This document shows positions 1 through 9,263 of a DNA stretch of 64,000 bases, one piece after another. Under the pieces are notes generated by a model. It saw only the letters and a program-made list of their open reading frames with translations. It searched no databases and had not been told where the DNA came from. Origin of the DNA: Glutamicibacter halophytocola. Lineage in GTDB: Bacteria > Actinomycetota > Actinomycetes > Actinomycetales > Micrococcaceae. Both the position numbers and the translations under genes were made by a program. Positions within the stretch are counted from its first letter, which is position 1. The number at the start of each line of letters is the position of its first letter. The stretch covers positions 2,542,001-2,606,000 of the forward strand of contig NZ_CP012750.1 in NCBI RefSeq assembly GCF_001302565.1. Direction: 5' to 3'.

Positions 1-112
1 TAGCCGGCCCCACTGCTAAGGTCTCCTAGACGGTTACAGGACAAGTAACACAGCTATAAACTGCTACGTCGATCAGATGCAATCGACGAATAACGCGGGA
101 TTTCGTGCCAAG

Positions 113-153
113 GGAAGATGTAATTCCGTGATACGCCCGGAATTACATCTTCC
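113..153. terminator. Hairpin downstream of the BKACE operon
   Basis: Perfect 16-bp inverted repeat (113-128 with 138-153) around a 9-nt loop, 20 bases past the stop codon of the minus-strand operon. The T-run lies on the plus-strand side, so for the operon this is a stem without a strong U-tract. It may act in both directions or against incoming plus-strand transcription. Confidence 0.6.
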
Positions 154-172
154 TTTCCGTATATATCCACGC

Positions 173-1105
173 CTAGAAACCTACTTTGTCCCTGCCCTTC
201 AAGGAAAGCATCTCGCGTGCTTCATCCGGGCTGGCAACTTCAAAGTTCAATGCTTCGAGAATTGTGCGGATTCGAGTAACTTGCTCAGCGTTGGAGGCGG
301 CGAGCTGCCCAGGACCGATCCACAAGGAGTCCTCTAGTCCAACGCGTACATGGGACCCCATCGCCGCACCAATAGTTGCCAGCGGCATCTGGTTTTTCCC
401 AGCACCGAGAATCGACCATTCGTAGTTATCGCCCAAGAGCCGGTCGGCAGTTCTCCTCATGTGCATGAGGTCTTCCGGATGCGCGCCGATTCCTCCCAGC
501 AGGCCAAAGACTGACTGAACAAATAGCGGCCCGCGTGCCAAGCCCCGCTGGTGAAAGTGGTTCAGGTTGTTCACGTGGGAAATGTCGTAGCATTCGAATT
601 CAAACCGCGTGTCGTTGGCATTGCCTATATCAAGGATCTTCTCAATGTCGGCGAAAGTGTTCTTGAAGACAAGATCGCGTGAATTTTCTAGGGCTTCACG
701 TTCCCATTCATGCGCGAATTCCTGGAACCGACCAAGCATCGGGAAGAGTCCGAAGTTCATCGACCCCATATTGAGTGAAGCAAGTTCAGGCTCAAAAGTC
801 GCCACCGGAATCATGCGTTCTTCAACGCTCATGTGTGGAGATCCACCGGTAGTGATGTTGATGACCGCGTCAGTGCTGTTTTTCAGTTTCTCTAGGATTG
901 GTTCAAAGTGTCTCGGGTCCTGGGACGGACGCCCGTCTTTGGGATCGCGTGCATGCATATGGACTATTGCAGCTCCGGCCTTTGCTGCGTCAATAGCGGC
1001 TTCAGCAATTTCATCTGGAGTAACTGGCAGGTGCTTAGACATCGAGGGTGTATGGATTGCGCCGGTTACAGCACTGGTGATGATGACTTTGCGTTTGTTT
1101 TTCAC
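173..1105 (-). CDS. BKACE family beta-keto acid cleavage enzyme (DUF849)
   Basis: A 310-aa protein of the DUF849/BKACE family. Members condense a beta-keto acid with acetyl-CoA and split it into acetoacetate and a new CoA ester; the best known example is Kce of lysine fermentation. The N-terminus (VIITSAVTGAIHTP), the metal-site segment IVHMHARDP, NITTGG and FECYD fit the TIM-barrel fold. Length is normal. It starts at GTG with an AGAAAGAG stretch upstream and sits 11 bp after the SDR gene as last gene of a LacI-MFS-SDR-BKACE operon. An SDR followed by BKACE suggests that a beta-hydroxy acid is first oxidised and the resulting beta-keto acid then cleaved, as in carnitine breakdown. Family assignment is firm. 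The substrate cannot be read from the sequence. Confidence 0.88.
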   Translation of the reverse strand: MKNKRKVIITSAVTGAIHTPSMSKHLPVTPDEIAEAAIDAAKAGAAIVHMHARDPKDGRPSQDPRHFEPILEKLKNSTDAVINITTGGSPHMSVEERMIPVATFEPELASLNMGSMNFGLFPMLGRFQEFAHEWEREALENSRDLVFKNTFADIEKILDIGNANDTRFEFECYDISHVNNLNHFHQRGLARGPLFVQSVFGLLGGIGAHPEDLMHMRRTADRLLGDNYEWSILGAGKNQMPLATIGAAMGSHVRVGLEDSLWIGPGQLAASNAEQVTRIRTILEALNFEVASPDEAREMLSLKGRDKVGF

Positions 1106-1116
1106 AATGGCTCTTT

Positions 1117-1902
1117 CTAGTAAAGCTTCTCGGTATTGCCGTCTACTGCCATGGCTTGGCCGTTGATGCGTTGGGCCATTTGACTGGCCAAGAACACAGC
1201 CATGTTCGCAATGTCTTCGGCCTCAACCAGTTGATTCAAGGACGATTGCGCATGATAAAGATCCGAAACTTCGGCTACTGGACGCTGAAGCATCGTTGCT
1301 TTAGCCTCGATGACGGCCTGAATCCTCGGTCCGTTGACTGCACCGGGACAAATAGCGTTTACACGGATTCCTTCGCCGCCGAGTTCGATGGCCAAGGTCT
1401 TCGTCAATCCGACAACAGCCCATTTCGATGCCGAGTAGGGGCTTCGCCCCGCCATTCCAAGACGCCCCGCTGCAGAAGACAAATTGATGATTGAAGCACA
1501 TTCGGATTTCCTCAGGAATTTCAGCAAGTATTTGATGCAGAAAAACTGTCCATGAACGTTGATATCAAATGTGGTTTTCCAAGCCTCGGCATCCAGGGTT
1601 TCGATGGGACCGGTCGGCCCGGCGATCCCTGCATTGTTGACGAGGACGTCAAGCCCGCCAAGCTGTTGCTCAACCTGCTCGGCTAGATTCTTTACCTGCT
1701 CTTCGTCCGAGACATCACTGACCGCAGCGGAAAATCCGCTGTCTTGCGCAGCCCTAACTGCTTCTGGATTGATGTCGGTGACGAAAACTTTCGCACCAAG
1801 ATCTTTGAATGCTGTAGCTATAGCCAGGCCTATACCTGCGGCGCCAGCCGTGACCAGCACTCGCTGTCCGTCGAGGTCGAGTTTGATATTTGCATTGCTC
1901 AA
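1117..1902 (-). CDS. SDR family NAD(P)-dependent oxidoreductase
   Basis: Classical short-chain dehydrogenase, 261 aa, close to the usual 250. The nucleotide-binding glycine motif TAGAAGIG lies near residue 18, NNAG near 88, the catalytic Ser in NLSSAAG, and the YSASK Tyr/Lys pair near 155. The segment PGAVNGPRI after the active site is typical of hydroxy-acid dehydrogenases. The reading frame opens with TTG, preceded by GGGAG about 10 nt upstream. It lies 28 bp after the MFS gene and 11 bp before the BKACE gene. I infer that it oxidises the imported hydroxy acid to the keto acid used by the BKACE enzyme. The exact substrate is unknown. Confidence 0.88.
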   Translation of the reverse strand: MSNANIKLDLDGQRVLVTAGAAGIGLAIATAFKDLGAKVFVTDINPEAVRAAQDSGFSAAVSDVSDEEQVKNLAEQVEQQLGGLDVLVNNAGIAGPTGPIETLDAEAWKTTFDINVHGQFFCIKYLLKFLRKSECASIINLSSAAGRLGMAGRSPYSASKWAVVGLTKTLAIELGGEGIRVNAICPGAVNGPRIQAVIEAKATMLQRPVAEVSDLYHAQSSLNQLVEAEDIANMAVFLASQMAQRINGQAMAVDGNTEKLY

Positions 1903-1930
1903 GGTCTTAAGACTCCCTGCTTGGATTTCT

Positions 1931-3253
1931 TTAATGGCCAGACACGCTGGCTTTGGACGGGTCTTCGGTGCCTCGACGCAACTTCAACGTGAGTACGGCA
2001 CCAATGGCGCACATGATGACAATGAACCAGAGCCCAGACATCTTGTTGCCCGTGATTTCTTCCAGAAGGCCCATGACGTAGGGACCCAGGAAACCACCGA
2101 AGAGGCCGACAGTATTGACGAATGCGATGCCGCCGGCCAGTGCTGCACCCGAAAGGCGAGTCGCTGGGTAGGTGAAGAGAATTGGTTGTAGTGCGAAGAA
2201 ATTGAAGGCGGCAATGGAGAAACCGATCAGCCCAAGTACTGGTCCGCCAATGGCTCCTAAAACGAATCCGGCCACAATGCCAACCATGCTAGCGCTGGCG
2301 ACGGTTCGGGATCGCGATCCATTAGTGGCCAGTCGTGGAATGAGCAACGCGCCAATCGCCGAGAACAGCCATGGGATCGAAGTCAGCAATCCAATTTGAA
2401 CGGATGTCAGCTCTCCATAGGTTCCAATAATGGATGGCAGGAAGAAGCTCAACGCATAAACCGCGATTTGATGCGTAAAATAAATCGCAACTACTAGGAG
2501 AATCTGCTTGTCCTTGAGCACATGGCGAAGTTTGGAATTACCAGCTGCGGCAGCTCCGGCTGATTCTTCAGCCGTGATGCGTGCTTCTAGGTCTTCGGCC
2601 TCGGCGCGGGTGAGAAATTTTGCTTCGGTTGGCTTGTTTGGCAGCATTTTCCAGACCACCAGCGCCAGGAAGCACGCTGGAATTCCTTCGATAATGAACA
2701 TCCATTGCCAACCGTGCAGGCCGCCCAGGCCATCCATGGTGAGCAACAGCCCTCCCAGCGGAGCACCAATGACATTAGCTAGTGCGACTCCCAAGAGGAA
2801 GAATCCGTTGGCACGGGCACGGTCCTTCACCATGAACCATTGCGTGATGAAGTAAATGACTCCGGGGAACAGGCCAGCTTCGGCAATTCCCAGAAGCATC
2901 CGCAAGATGTAGAAAGACCACTCGCCCTGCACCAAGGCCATACAAGCTGATAGCAACCCCCAGGTGATCATGATTCTCATGATCCAGAAGCGCGCGCCGA
3001 CCCGATGCATGATCAAGTTCGAGGGGATTTCCGACAGCGCGTAAGTCAGGAAGAACAGGCCTGCCCCGATACCGTACGCGGTAGCAGAAATACCTAGATC
3101 GATCTCCATTCGATCTTTTGCCATGCCAATGTTGGTCCGGTCGATAAACGCAATAACGTACGCAGCGATGAGCAACGGCATAATGCGTCTGAAGATGAGC
3201 TTGTTGAGAACCGCGGGTGAGCGCATGCCTGGGGTGGTTTTTGATGCCTGCAT
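1931..3253 (-). CDS. MFS transporter, anion:cation symporter (ACS) type
   Basis: A 440-aa, about 12-segment permease of the major facilitator superfamily. IDRTNIGMAK in the first helix region, the loop signature NLIMHRVGARFWIMR and GIAEAGLFPGVIYFITQWF are typical of the ACS family (phthalate, tartrate, hexuronate and similar organic-anion symporters). A GGAGG ribosome-binding site lies a few bases before the ATG. It is the second gene of the LacI-led operon (89-bp gap) and precedes the SDR and BKACE genes, so it probably imports their carboxylate substrate with protons. The specific anion cannot be deduced. Confidence 0.85.
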   Translation of the reverse strand: MQASKTTPGMRSPAVLNKLIFRRIMPLLIAAYVIAFIDRTNIGMAKDRMEIDLGISATAYGIGAGLFFLTYALSEIPSNLIMHRVGARFWIMRIMITWGLLSACMALVQGEWSFYILRMLLGIAEAGLFPGVIYFITQWFMVKDRARANGFFLLGVALANVIGAPLGGLLLTMDGLGGLHGWQWMFIIEGIPACFLALVVWKMLPNKPTEAKFLTRAEAEDLEARITAEESAGAAAAGNSKLRHVLKDKQILLVVAIYFTHQIAVYALSFFLPSIIGTYGELTSVQIGLLTSIPWLFSAIGALLIPRLATNGSRSRTVASASMVGIVAGFVLGAIGGPVLGLIGFSIAAFNFFALQPILFTYPATRLSGAALAGGIAFVNTVGLFGGFLGPYVMGLLEEITGNKMSGLWFIVIMCAIGAVLTLKLRRGTEDPSKASVSGH

Positions 3254-3342
3254 GAGACGTTCCTCCTGAGTGAAAGCATGACGAATAGCGGCCCGAAGGC
3301 CGATGAAAAGTTGAATATGAAAAGTTCGACGGCCAGCGGCAG

Positions 3343-4389
3343 CTAGTCGTCAGGGCACCCACAGGTAGTTCCGATGTGTAGGCTGTGGCTGCAGATGGTG
3401 TGTTTGTAGGTCTTCCGCGGTTCTACGATTTGCTCCCACAGAAGCTCGAATGATCGTTCCGCCATTTCTTTGACCGGCTGAACGATGGTGGTGAGACCGA
3501 TAAGCTTCGAGCGGCTTCGTATCAATCCGTCACATCCGGCCACCGCGACATCTTGCGGAATCTTGAGCCCCAACGACAAGGCATGCTCCATGACGCCGAT
3601 AGCGATTTCATCGGAACCGCAGACGACCGCCCGTGGTGGATTGCCGGATTCGAAGAGCCGCTTGGCAGCGATTTGGCCGCCCTCGGAGCTCAATTTTGTG
3701 CTGATTCGGCGCTCTCCAGTGATTCGAATTCCACGGCTCGCTGCCACCCGGACGAAAGCTAGCTCCCGCAGTTGAGAGGCAGTAGACGTCCTGGGACCGA
3801 TGATCGTGGCTACGTCCGTGTAGCCATGATCCAGCACATGGCTCATGAGTTCTCCAGCCGCTCCGTCATCGTCAATTCCCACGAAATCTCCGGGAAGATG
3901 CTCGGAACGCCTCGACAAGCAAACGAAAGGTATTTTCTTCTGGCGGAAGGTACGCAGGGACCGCGAATCTTCCCTGATGGCCGCGGCGATGATGACGCCG
4001 TCAACATTTCGGGCGGCGAGTGTCCCCGCTACCTGAGCCAGTGCTTCAGGATCATCACCGGTGGTCGCTACAAACACGTCAAAACCAGCAGCTGCTGTTG
4101 CGTTAATAATGTGCTGGGCCCATACCGTGTACATCTGATTCACGATATTGGGAAGAACTAGCCCCACGACCCTGGTCAGCAGTGGGTCGTGGTGCTCCCC
4201 CGCCGACTGAGGACGATAGCCCATTTCTCCGGCTATTTTGAGAACGTGCCGCCGGGTTTCAACCGAAGCCCCTGGCCGTCCATTCATGATGTAGCTAACC
4301 GTCGCCGCCGAAACTCCAGCAGTTCGGGCCACTGCTGCTGCGGAGACGCGTGTTGGCCGAACTGAATTTTGCGACTGGGTGGTCATCAC
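3343..4389 (-). CDS. LacI family transcriptional regulator
   Basis: 348 aa. An N-terminal LacI helix-turn-helix (VARTAGVSAATVSYIMNGRPG, residues about 21-40) is followed by a periplasmic-binding-protein-like sensor domain (VVGLVLPNIVNQMY ... VAVAGCDG). The extra N-terminal residues before the helix-turn-helix are common in actinobacterial members. GGAGGTG lies just before the ATG. It is the first gene of the operon with the MFS, SDR and BKACE genes, so it very likely represses its own operon until the imported acid or a metabolite binds. A promoter and a GTGATCAC palindrome lie upstream (4431-4468). Confidence 0.88.
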   Translation of the reverse strand: MMTTQSQNSVRPTRVSAAAVARTAGVSAATVSYIMNGRPGASVETRRHVLKIAGEMGYRPQSAGEHHDPLLTRVVGLVLPNIVNQMYTVWAQHIINATAAAGFDVFVATTGDDPEALAQVAGTLAARNVDGVIIAAAIREDSRSLRTFRQKKIPFVCLSRRSEHLPGDFVGIDDDGAAGELMSHVLDHGYTDVATIIGPRTSTASQLRELAFVRVAASRGIRITGERRISTKLSSEGGQIAAKRLFESGNPPRAVVCGSDEIAIGVMEHALSLGLKIPQDVAVAGCDGLIRSRSKLIGLTTIVQPVKEMAERSFELLWEQIVEPRKTYKHTICSHSLHIGTTCGCPDD

Positions 4390-4968
4390 GCACCTCCATT
4401 GGTGACTCGAAACTCTTTTTCTAAATGCTTGTGATCACCATTACAGGCCATGAAATACCCTTAAGCAACATTAAGCTGGCTCGTTAGATGGGCCAGGACA
4501 GTATCCCCTGAGTAAGCGACATAGCAAATGCGTCGTTCCAAGAAATTACCAGTTTACTTACGATTGCTTAATCGCTGGAGTGACGTATCGACACTGGTCT
4601 CTAGGCGACTCAACCACGCTCCTGCGCTGGTGGCCCGTTGCTGCAAAACGCTCGTTGTTGCGGAAAACTGATCCACTGAAGGTGCACAGGACCCTAGCTC
4701 TTTGAGCGGACCTACAGGTGTTGCCTACATCGCCGCCACTCTCGTTCCCGGATCGCCTCGTGACAGCGCGTTGTTCTACCGCGCCGATTTTGCACGACTT
4801 TGTTGCTGCATCCAGAAGTCGGCAACTGATCATTCGAAGGATTGTTCGTCGGCTTTGCTGGCTTCGAAGAATTAGAATCTATTCAGTGATTAGTTGCGGA
4901 CAACGCTCTGACACCCAAACCCACCATCGGCTCCGAGGAATCCACTGAGAACCCAGTTCAACTACCCG
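4390..4968. other. 579-bp intergenic region, probably decayed DNA
   Basis: Apart from the LacI operon promoter at the left end I see no supported gene. Short open frames on both strands (for example 4558-4833 minus and 4718-4948 plus) have no recognisable motif, no good ribosome-binding site and atypical composition. It may be a degraded gene, but I could not identify it. Confidence 0.5.
4431..4468 (-). promoter_or_regulatory. Putative promoter and operator of the LacI-MFS-SDR-BKACE operon
   Basis: On the minus strand, TTGCTT (4463-4468) and TGTAAT (4440-4445) are 17 bp apart, a plausible -35/-10 pair. Directly downstream, where transcription would start, is the palindrome GTGATCAC (4431-4438), a possible LacI-family operator. 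Based on pattern only. Confidence 0.4.
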
Positions 4969-5394
4969 ATGCTCCGAATGTGGGCTTTGCCATCGCTGTA
5001 CTTGCTGGCGATGATTGGCATAGCGTTTTGGCCAGTCCCCGTCGATTCTTCGGCTGGGCCGGCTCTAGCATGGACGCTGAACTGGCTACATGCCCGCGGC
5101 GTTCCCGCTTTTGTGGACTACGGGTTCGTGGAATTTTCGGCGAACATTCTCTTCTTCATTCCGCTGGGAATCTTTCTTGGAATGGGTCTTCGTCGATTCT
5201 GGATAGCAGAGATTGTCGGGATTGTTGCATCGAGTCTCCTTGAGCTCGGACAGCTACTCTTTCTTCCTAACCGGTTCGCGACGCTATCTGATGTCGTGGC
5301 CAACTCTTTGGGTGCTGCTCTCGGCACTGCAATTTGGCTTGCCGCCTCTAGAACTCGATTGAAGCAAAAGGCCCGAAAGACATCTGATTTCTGA
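4969..5394 (+). CDS. VanZ family membrane protein
   Basis: A 141-aa membrane protein with about four hydrophobic segments (MWALPSLYLLAMIGIAF; NILFFIPLGIFLGMGL; IAEIVGIVASSLLELGQ; VANSLGAALGTAIWLAA) and a basic C-terminal tail. The motif series FIPLG ... ELGQLLFLPNR ... LSDVVANSLGAALG is the VanZ-family signature. VanZ gives low-level teicoplanin resistance in enterococci; for most chromosomal homologues the role is unknown. The ATG at 4978 is an alternative start; neither has a convincing ribosome-binding site. It stands alone in a gene-poor stretch, so it could be a relic or an acquired gene. Confidence 0.75.
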   Translation: MLRMWALPSLYLLAMIGIAFWPVPVDSSAGPALAWTLNWLHARGVPAFVDYGFVEFSANILFFIPLGIFLGMGLRRFWIAEIVGIVASSLLELGQLLFLPNRFATLSDVVANSLGAALGTAIWLAASRTRLKQKARKTSDF

Positions 5395-5800
5395 GTCGAA
5401 AAACGCAGCCGTGGTCAATTAGTCGTGGCCCCTGGCGTTCGCTCGAAGATTGCGCTGCGCTCATCATCGGCTGTTTCTAGATACATGCGGGCAGCGAGCT
5501 GATCCCATAACTGAGCCAATTTTGGGTTGCCTGCGCCATGTTCGCAGAGCACGGACAGCCTTGGCAGGGCGCTTCGTCGAGGAAAACTTCGGAGTGCCTG
5601 TGCACAGCAGGTCCGCATCAGCATGAGCAGAATCAAGCTCGCTTGGCCCCTGGAGCACCCCTCCTCCTTAAGGATGACGCGCCACGTCCACAAACCTTGT
5701 TACGGTGGGTTTCACGAGTTTAGCTGCTAAATTGCTCATCTAAACCCATGTAAACATGCAATTTTCTAAATTCCGAGAGTAATGATAGGAAGGCCGCACA

Positions 5801-5983
5801 ATGTACTTAGGAATAGGATTCGCGTTCTCCCTCGCGATTGCTTTCGCTAGTCCCTATTTCTAGGTCTCATCTGAAAATCCGTCGCTCTTTTCTTCGCTTA
5901 CAACTACAGCTGCCTTCGCCGTGCTCTGCGGAATCGGGCTCGTGATTGATCGCCGACGCAAGAAGAAGCATTCAAATTCCTGA
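5801..5983 (+). pseudogene. Small two-helix membrane protein ORF broken by an in-frame TAG
   Basis: A 60-codon frame with a good ribosome-binding site (AGGAAGG six bases before the ATG). It would encode two hydrophobic helices (start MYLGIGFAFSLAIAFASPYF; second FSSLTTTAAFAVLCGIGLVI) and end in the basic tail DRRRKKKHSNS. Codon 21 is TAG (5861-5863). Everything before and after the stop looks coding, so this is either a recent nonsense mutation, a sequencing error, or a 20-residue peptide. The protein family is not recognised. Confidence 0.5.
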
Positions 5984-6141
5984 AACGGCCCCGGAACGAA
6001 TCGAATAGGCACTATTGCCACGGCTTCCTACGTCACGCTCGCCCTCGCTTCAGGATCTTCAGATTGGGCTTTCACGGAGCCAGGTGAGCCGCACACGTCG
6101 AAAAAGGACGTGGCGCGAAGTTGTCCTATAGGTGGCACAGA

Positions 6142-6345
6142 ATGGAATTCCCGTTTGAAAATCATCGGATGAACCAAAGAAGCCAAAGCGATCTCCTGAA
6201 GCGCCGCAGACTTTTGGCCAGCCGCTCCATGGAGCCAGTTCAGGGCGCAAGCGGACCAGAAGCTACTGATCCAGTGAATCAGCTCTTGTACTCAATGCAG
6301 TCGTCGCGGCCTGCTTCTAGCCAAATATCCGAAACGGTAGGGTGA
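6142..6345 (+). CDS. Doubtful small ORF before the membrane protein
   Basis: A 67-codon frame starting MEFPFENHRMNQ that ends three bases before the ATG of the next gene, a spacing that would fit translational coupling. The product is Ser/Arg/Gln-rich without any motif, and no ribosome-binding site is visible. It could equally be upstream non-coding sequence. Confidence 0.2.
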   Translation: MEFPFENHRMNQRSQSDLLKRRRLLASRSMEPVQGASGPEATDPVNQLLYSMQSSRPASSQISETVG

Positions 6346-6348
6346 AGT

Positions 6349-6909
6349 ATGGCAATTGAAAAGACTAGGTTCCCATCACTTGGCCAATCAATCAGCGGCC
6401 ATCTCATGACAGGAGCCATGAAAGGCGTTTTAGCCTTCGTGCTCGCTTGGTTATGCACTCTGGTTTTTAACCTAGATGTCGCACTCGGGCAATTGGCGGT
6501 TGCCTTCTTCTGTTCCTACTTCATCGCGGAAATCATGAGCGCTGTCATTGAGCGACCGATAGTCTTACAGCGAAATCGGACACAGCCAGGAGGGCTTGCA
6601 TTCGTTTTCCTGCCATTCTCAGCCGCTTTGCTAATTACCTTTGTTGTAGGCTTCGGAACCACCAAAGACACAACAGCCGCAATATTACTCGTTGTAACTG
6701 TTGCAGTTCTTAATGCGGCAGAAGTAATTCTCACAAAAAGTTGGATTCCTGGTCCGTCTGCAGAACAAGAGCAGAGAATTTTTGATGAGTTTAAGAACAT
6801 GACCAAAGATCACTTTTCTGACGACCTAGATCGAATTAAATCGCAAGCGCGTGAGAACACGAAGAAGAAATATTTTGAAAAGAAAGAACGGGGAGAAAAC
6901 AGAAAATAG
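6349..6909 (+). CDS. Uncharacterised membrane protein with charged C-terminal tail
   Basis: 186 aa, family not recognised. Hydrophobic segments at about residues 24-43 (GVLAFVLAWLCTLVFNL), 48-66 (LAVAFFCSYFIAEIMSAVI), 83-101 (LAFVFLPFSAALLITFVVGF) and 107-125 (AAILLVVTVAVLNAAEVIL), then a hydrophilic tail of about 50 residues ending in a Lys/Glu-rich stretch. AGGG lies about 8 bases before the ATG. Base composition is lower in GC than the neighbouring core genes, and no other gene is nearby, so it may have been acquired. No function can be proposed. Confidence 0.6.
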   Translation: MAIEKTRFPSLGQSISGHLMTGAMKGVLAFVLAWLCTLVFNLDVALGQLAVAFFCSYFIAEIMSAVIERPIVLQRNRTQPGGLAFVFLPFSAALLITFVVGFGTTKDTTAAILLVVTVAVLNAAEVILTKSWIPGPSAEQEQRIFDEFKNMTKDHFSDDLDRIKSQARENTKKKYFEKKERGENRK

Positions 6910-7162
6910 GTAGTAAACTCGCTCAATTCGTAGCGCACCCATGTCTTCTCCAGCATTCTCGCCCAATGCATGCGTGATTTGTTTCCGCCATGAGTCTGGC
7001 CATCAACCACGTAATAGGTTGTCGCCGGGATCCCGGGACCCGTGTTGTCTTCTGAAAAGGTCTTGGCTCAAGACTGTCGAGGTTTCCTCATGACGTGTGT
7101 GCCGTCATCGGGTGCCAGGCAAACCTGTGATCAAAAGATTGAATTATCGGTGCGGGATCGTC

Positions 7163-7445
7163 ATGGACACCCAATGCGACATCTGGCTTGGACTTGACGT
7201 CGGGATCACAAGCCATCAGAGTTCGGACATATGCCAGCTGGCGAGTCGGACGTCGAGCACGAACTCCCGCAGGATGAAGCTGACCTGCAGCACATGACAC
7301 GATCGCGCAGCACGATCATGTTCATGCTTTGGTCATTGCTGATCAGTCGAACACCATCGGTGCTTTCCGCTCCGTGCAGCCCGCGATGGACCCGCCGGTA
7401 TCGCCTGCTTGCCAGTGCTAGCGCTGCTCAGGCCCGCTGACCTGC
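7163..7445 (+). pseudogene. Degenerate IS110-family transposase N-terminal fragment
   Basis: Pieces of the N-terminal half of an IS110-type (DEDD) transposase can be read in order but in shifting frames: IWLGLDVGITSH near 7180 (normally xWxGLDVGKxxH), LPQDEADL near 7270, VIADQSNTIGA near 7332-7365 (normally VVDQPxTIGALP) and IACLPVLALLRPADL near 7400-7445 (normally VAYLPGLAMRRxADL). At least three frame changes and missing stretches make it non-functional. The C-terminal half is absent. The family call rests on my memory of the IS110 consensus. Confidence 0.65.
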
Positions 7446-7582
7446 ATCCGTGGATTCCAGAGAGATCTCGGACAGGCGGATGAAGTGCCCATGTAGCCGG
7501 TCTGGAGCCGTTACTCTGGCCTGCCGAATCCCAGCTGATTCAGCAGCAACAATGGCATCTGAAAATTCTTGAAACGAAAAAT

Positions 7583-7620
7583 CCCGCCCGGAACAACGCG
7601 TGAGCGCCATTCCGGACGGG
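7583..7620 (-). terminator. Terminator of guaB
   Basis: On the minus strand an 11-bp stem (7583-7593 with 7610-7620, one mismatch) is followed by a run of five T. A second, outer perfect 12-bp inverted repeat (7556-7567 with 7622-7633, CATCTGAAAATT and its complement) encloses it. Confidence 0.8.
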
Positions 7621-7636
7621 AAATTTTCAGATGAGT

Positions 7637-9175
<1,539 letters not shown>

Positions 9176-9263
9176 TTAAATGGTAGAGCCCTTTTGGCGC
9201 TGCAGTTATTCCCTTGCGGGGCACTGTGTCCAAGCTCATGCCCCACCAGGTCTCCGACAGGAC

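Larger units (their letters stand above)
5395..6348. other. Gene-poor stretch
   Basis: 954 bp between the VanZ-like gene and the next membrane protein. The broken 60-codon ORF at 5801-5983 is the only well-formed coding signal. A minus-strand frame at 5415-5693 and a plus-strand frame at 6142-6345 are not supported by motifs. I see no repeats or RNA genes. Confidence 0.5.
6910..7636. other. Gene-poor stretch with transposase remnant
   Basis: Between the orphan membrane protein and guaB there is no intact gene. The right half holds the IS110-type remnant (7163-7445) and the guaB terminator; for 6910-7160 I see nothing recognisable. Confidence 0.55.

Noticed and set aside
4558..4833. Minus-strand ORF of 91 codons
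   Set aside because: No ribosome-binding site or known motif; overlapping frames on the other strand are equally open.
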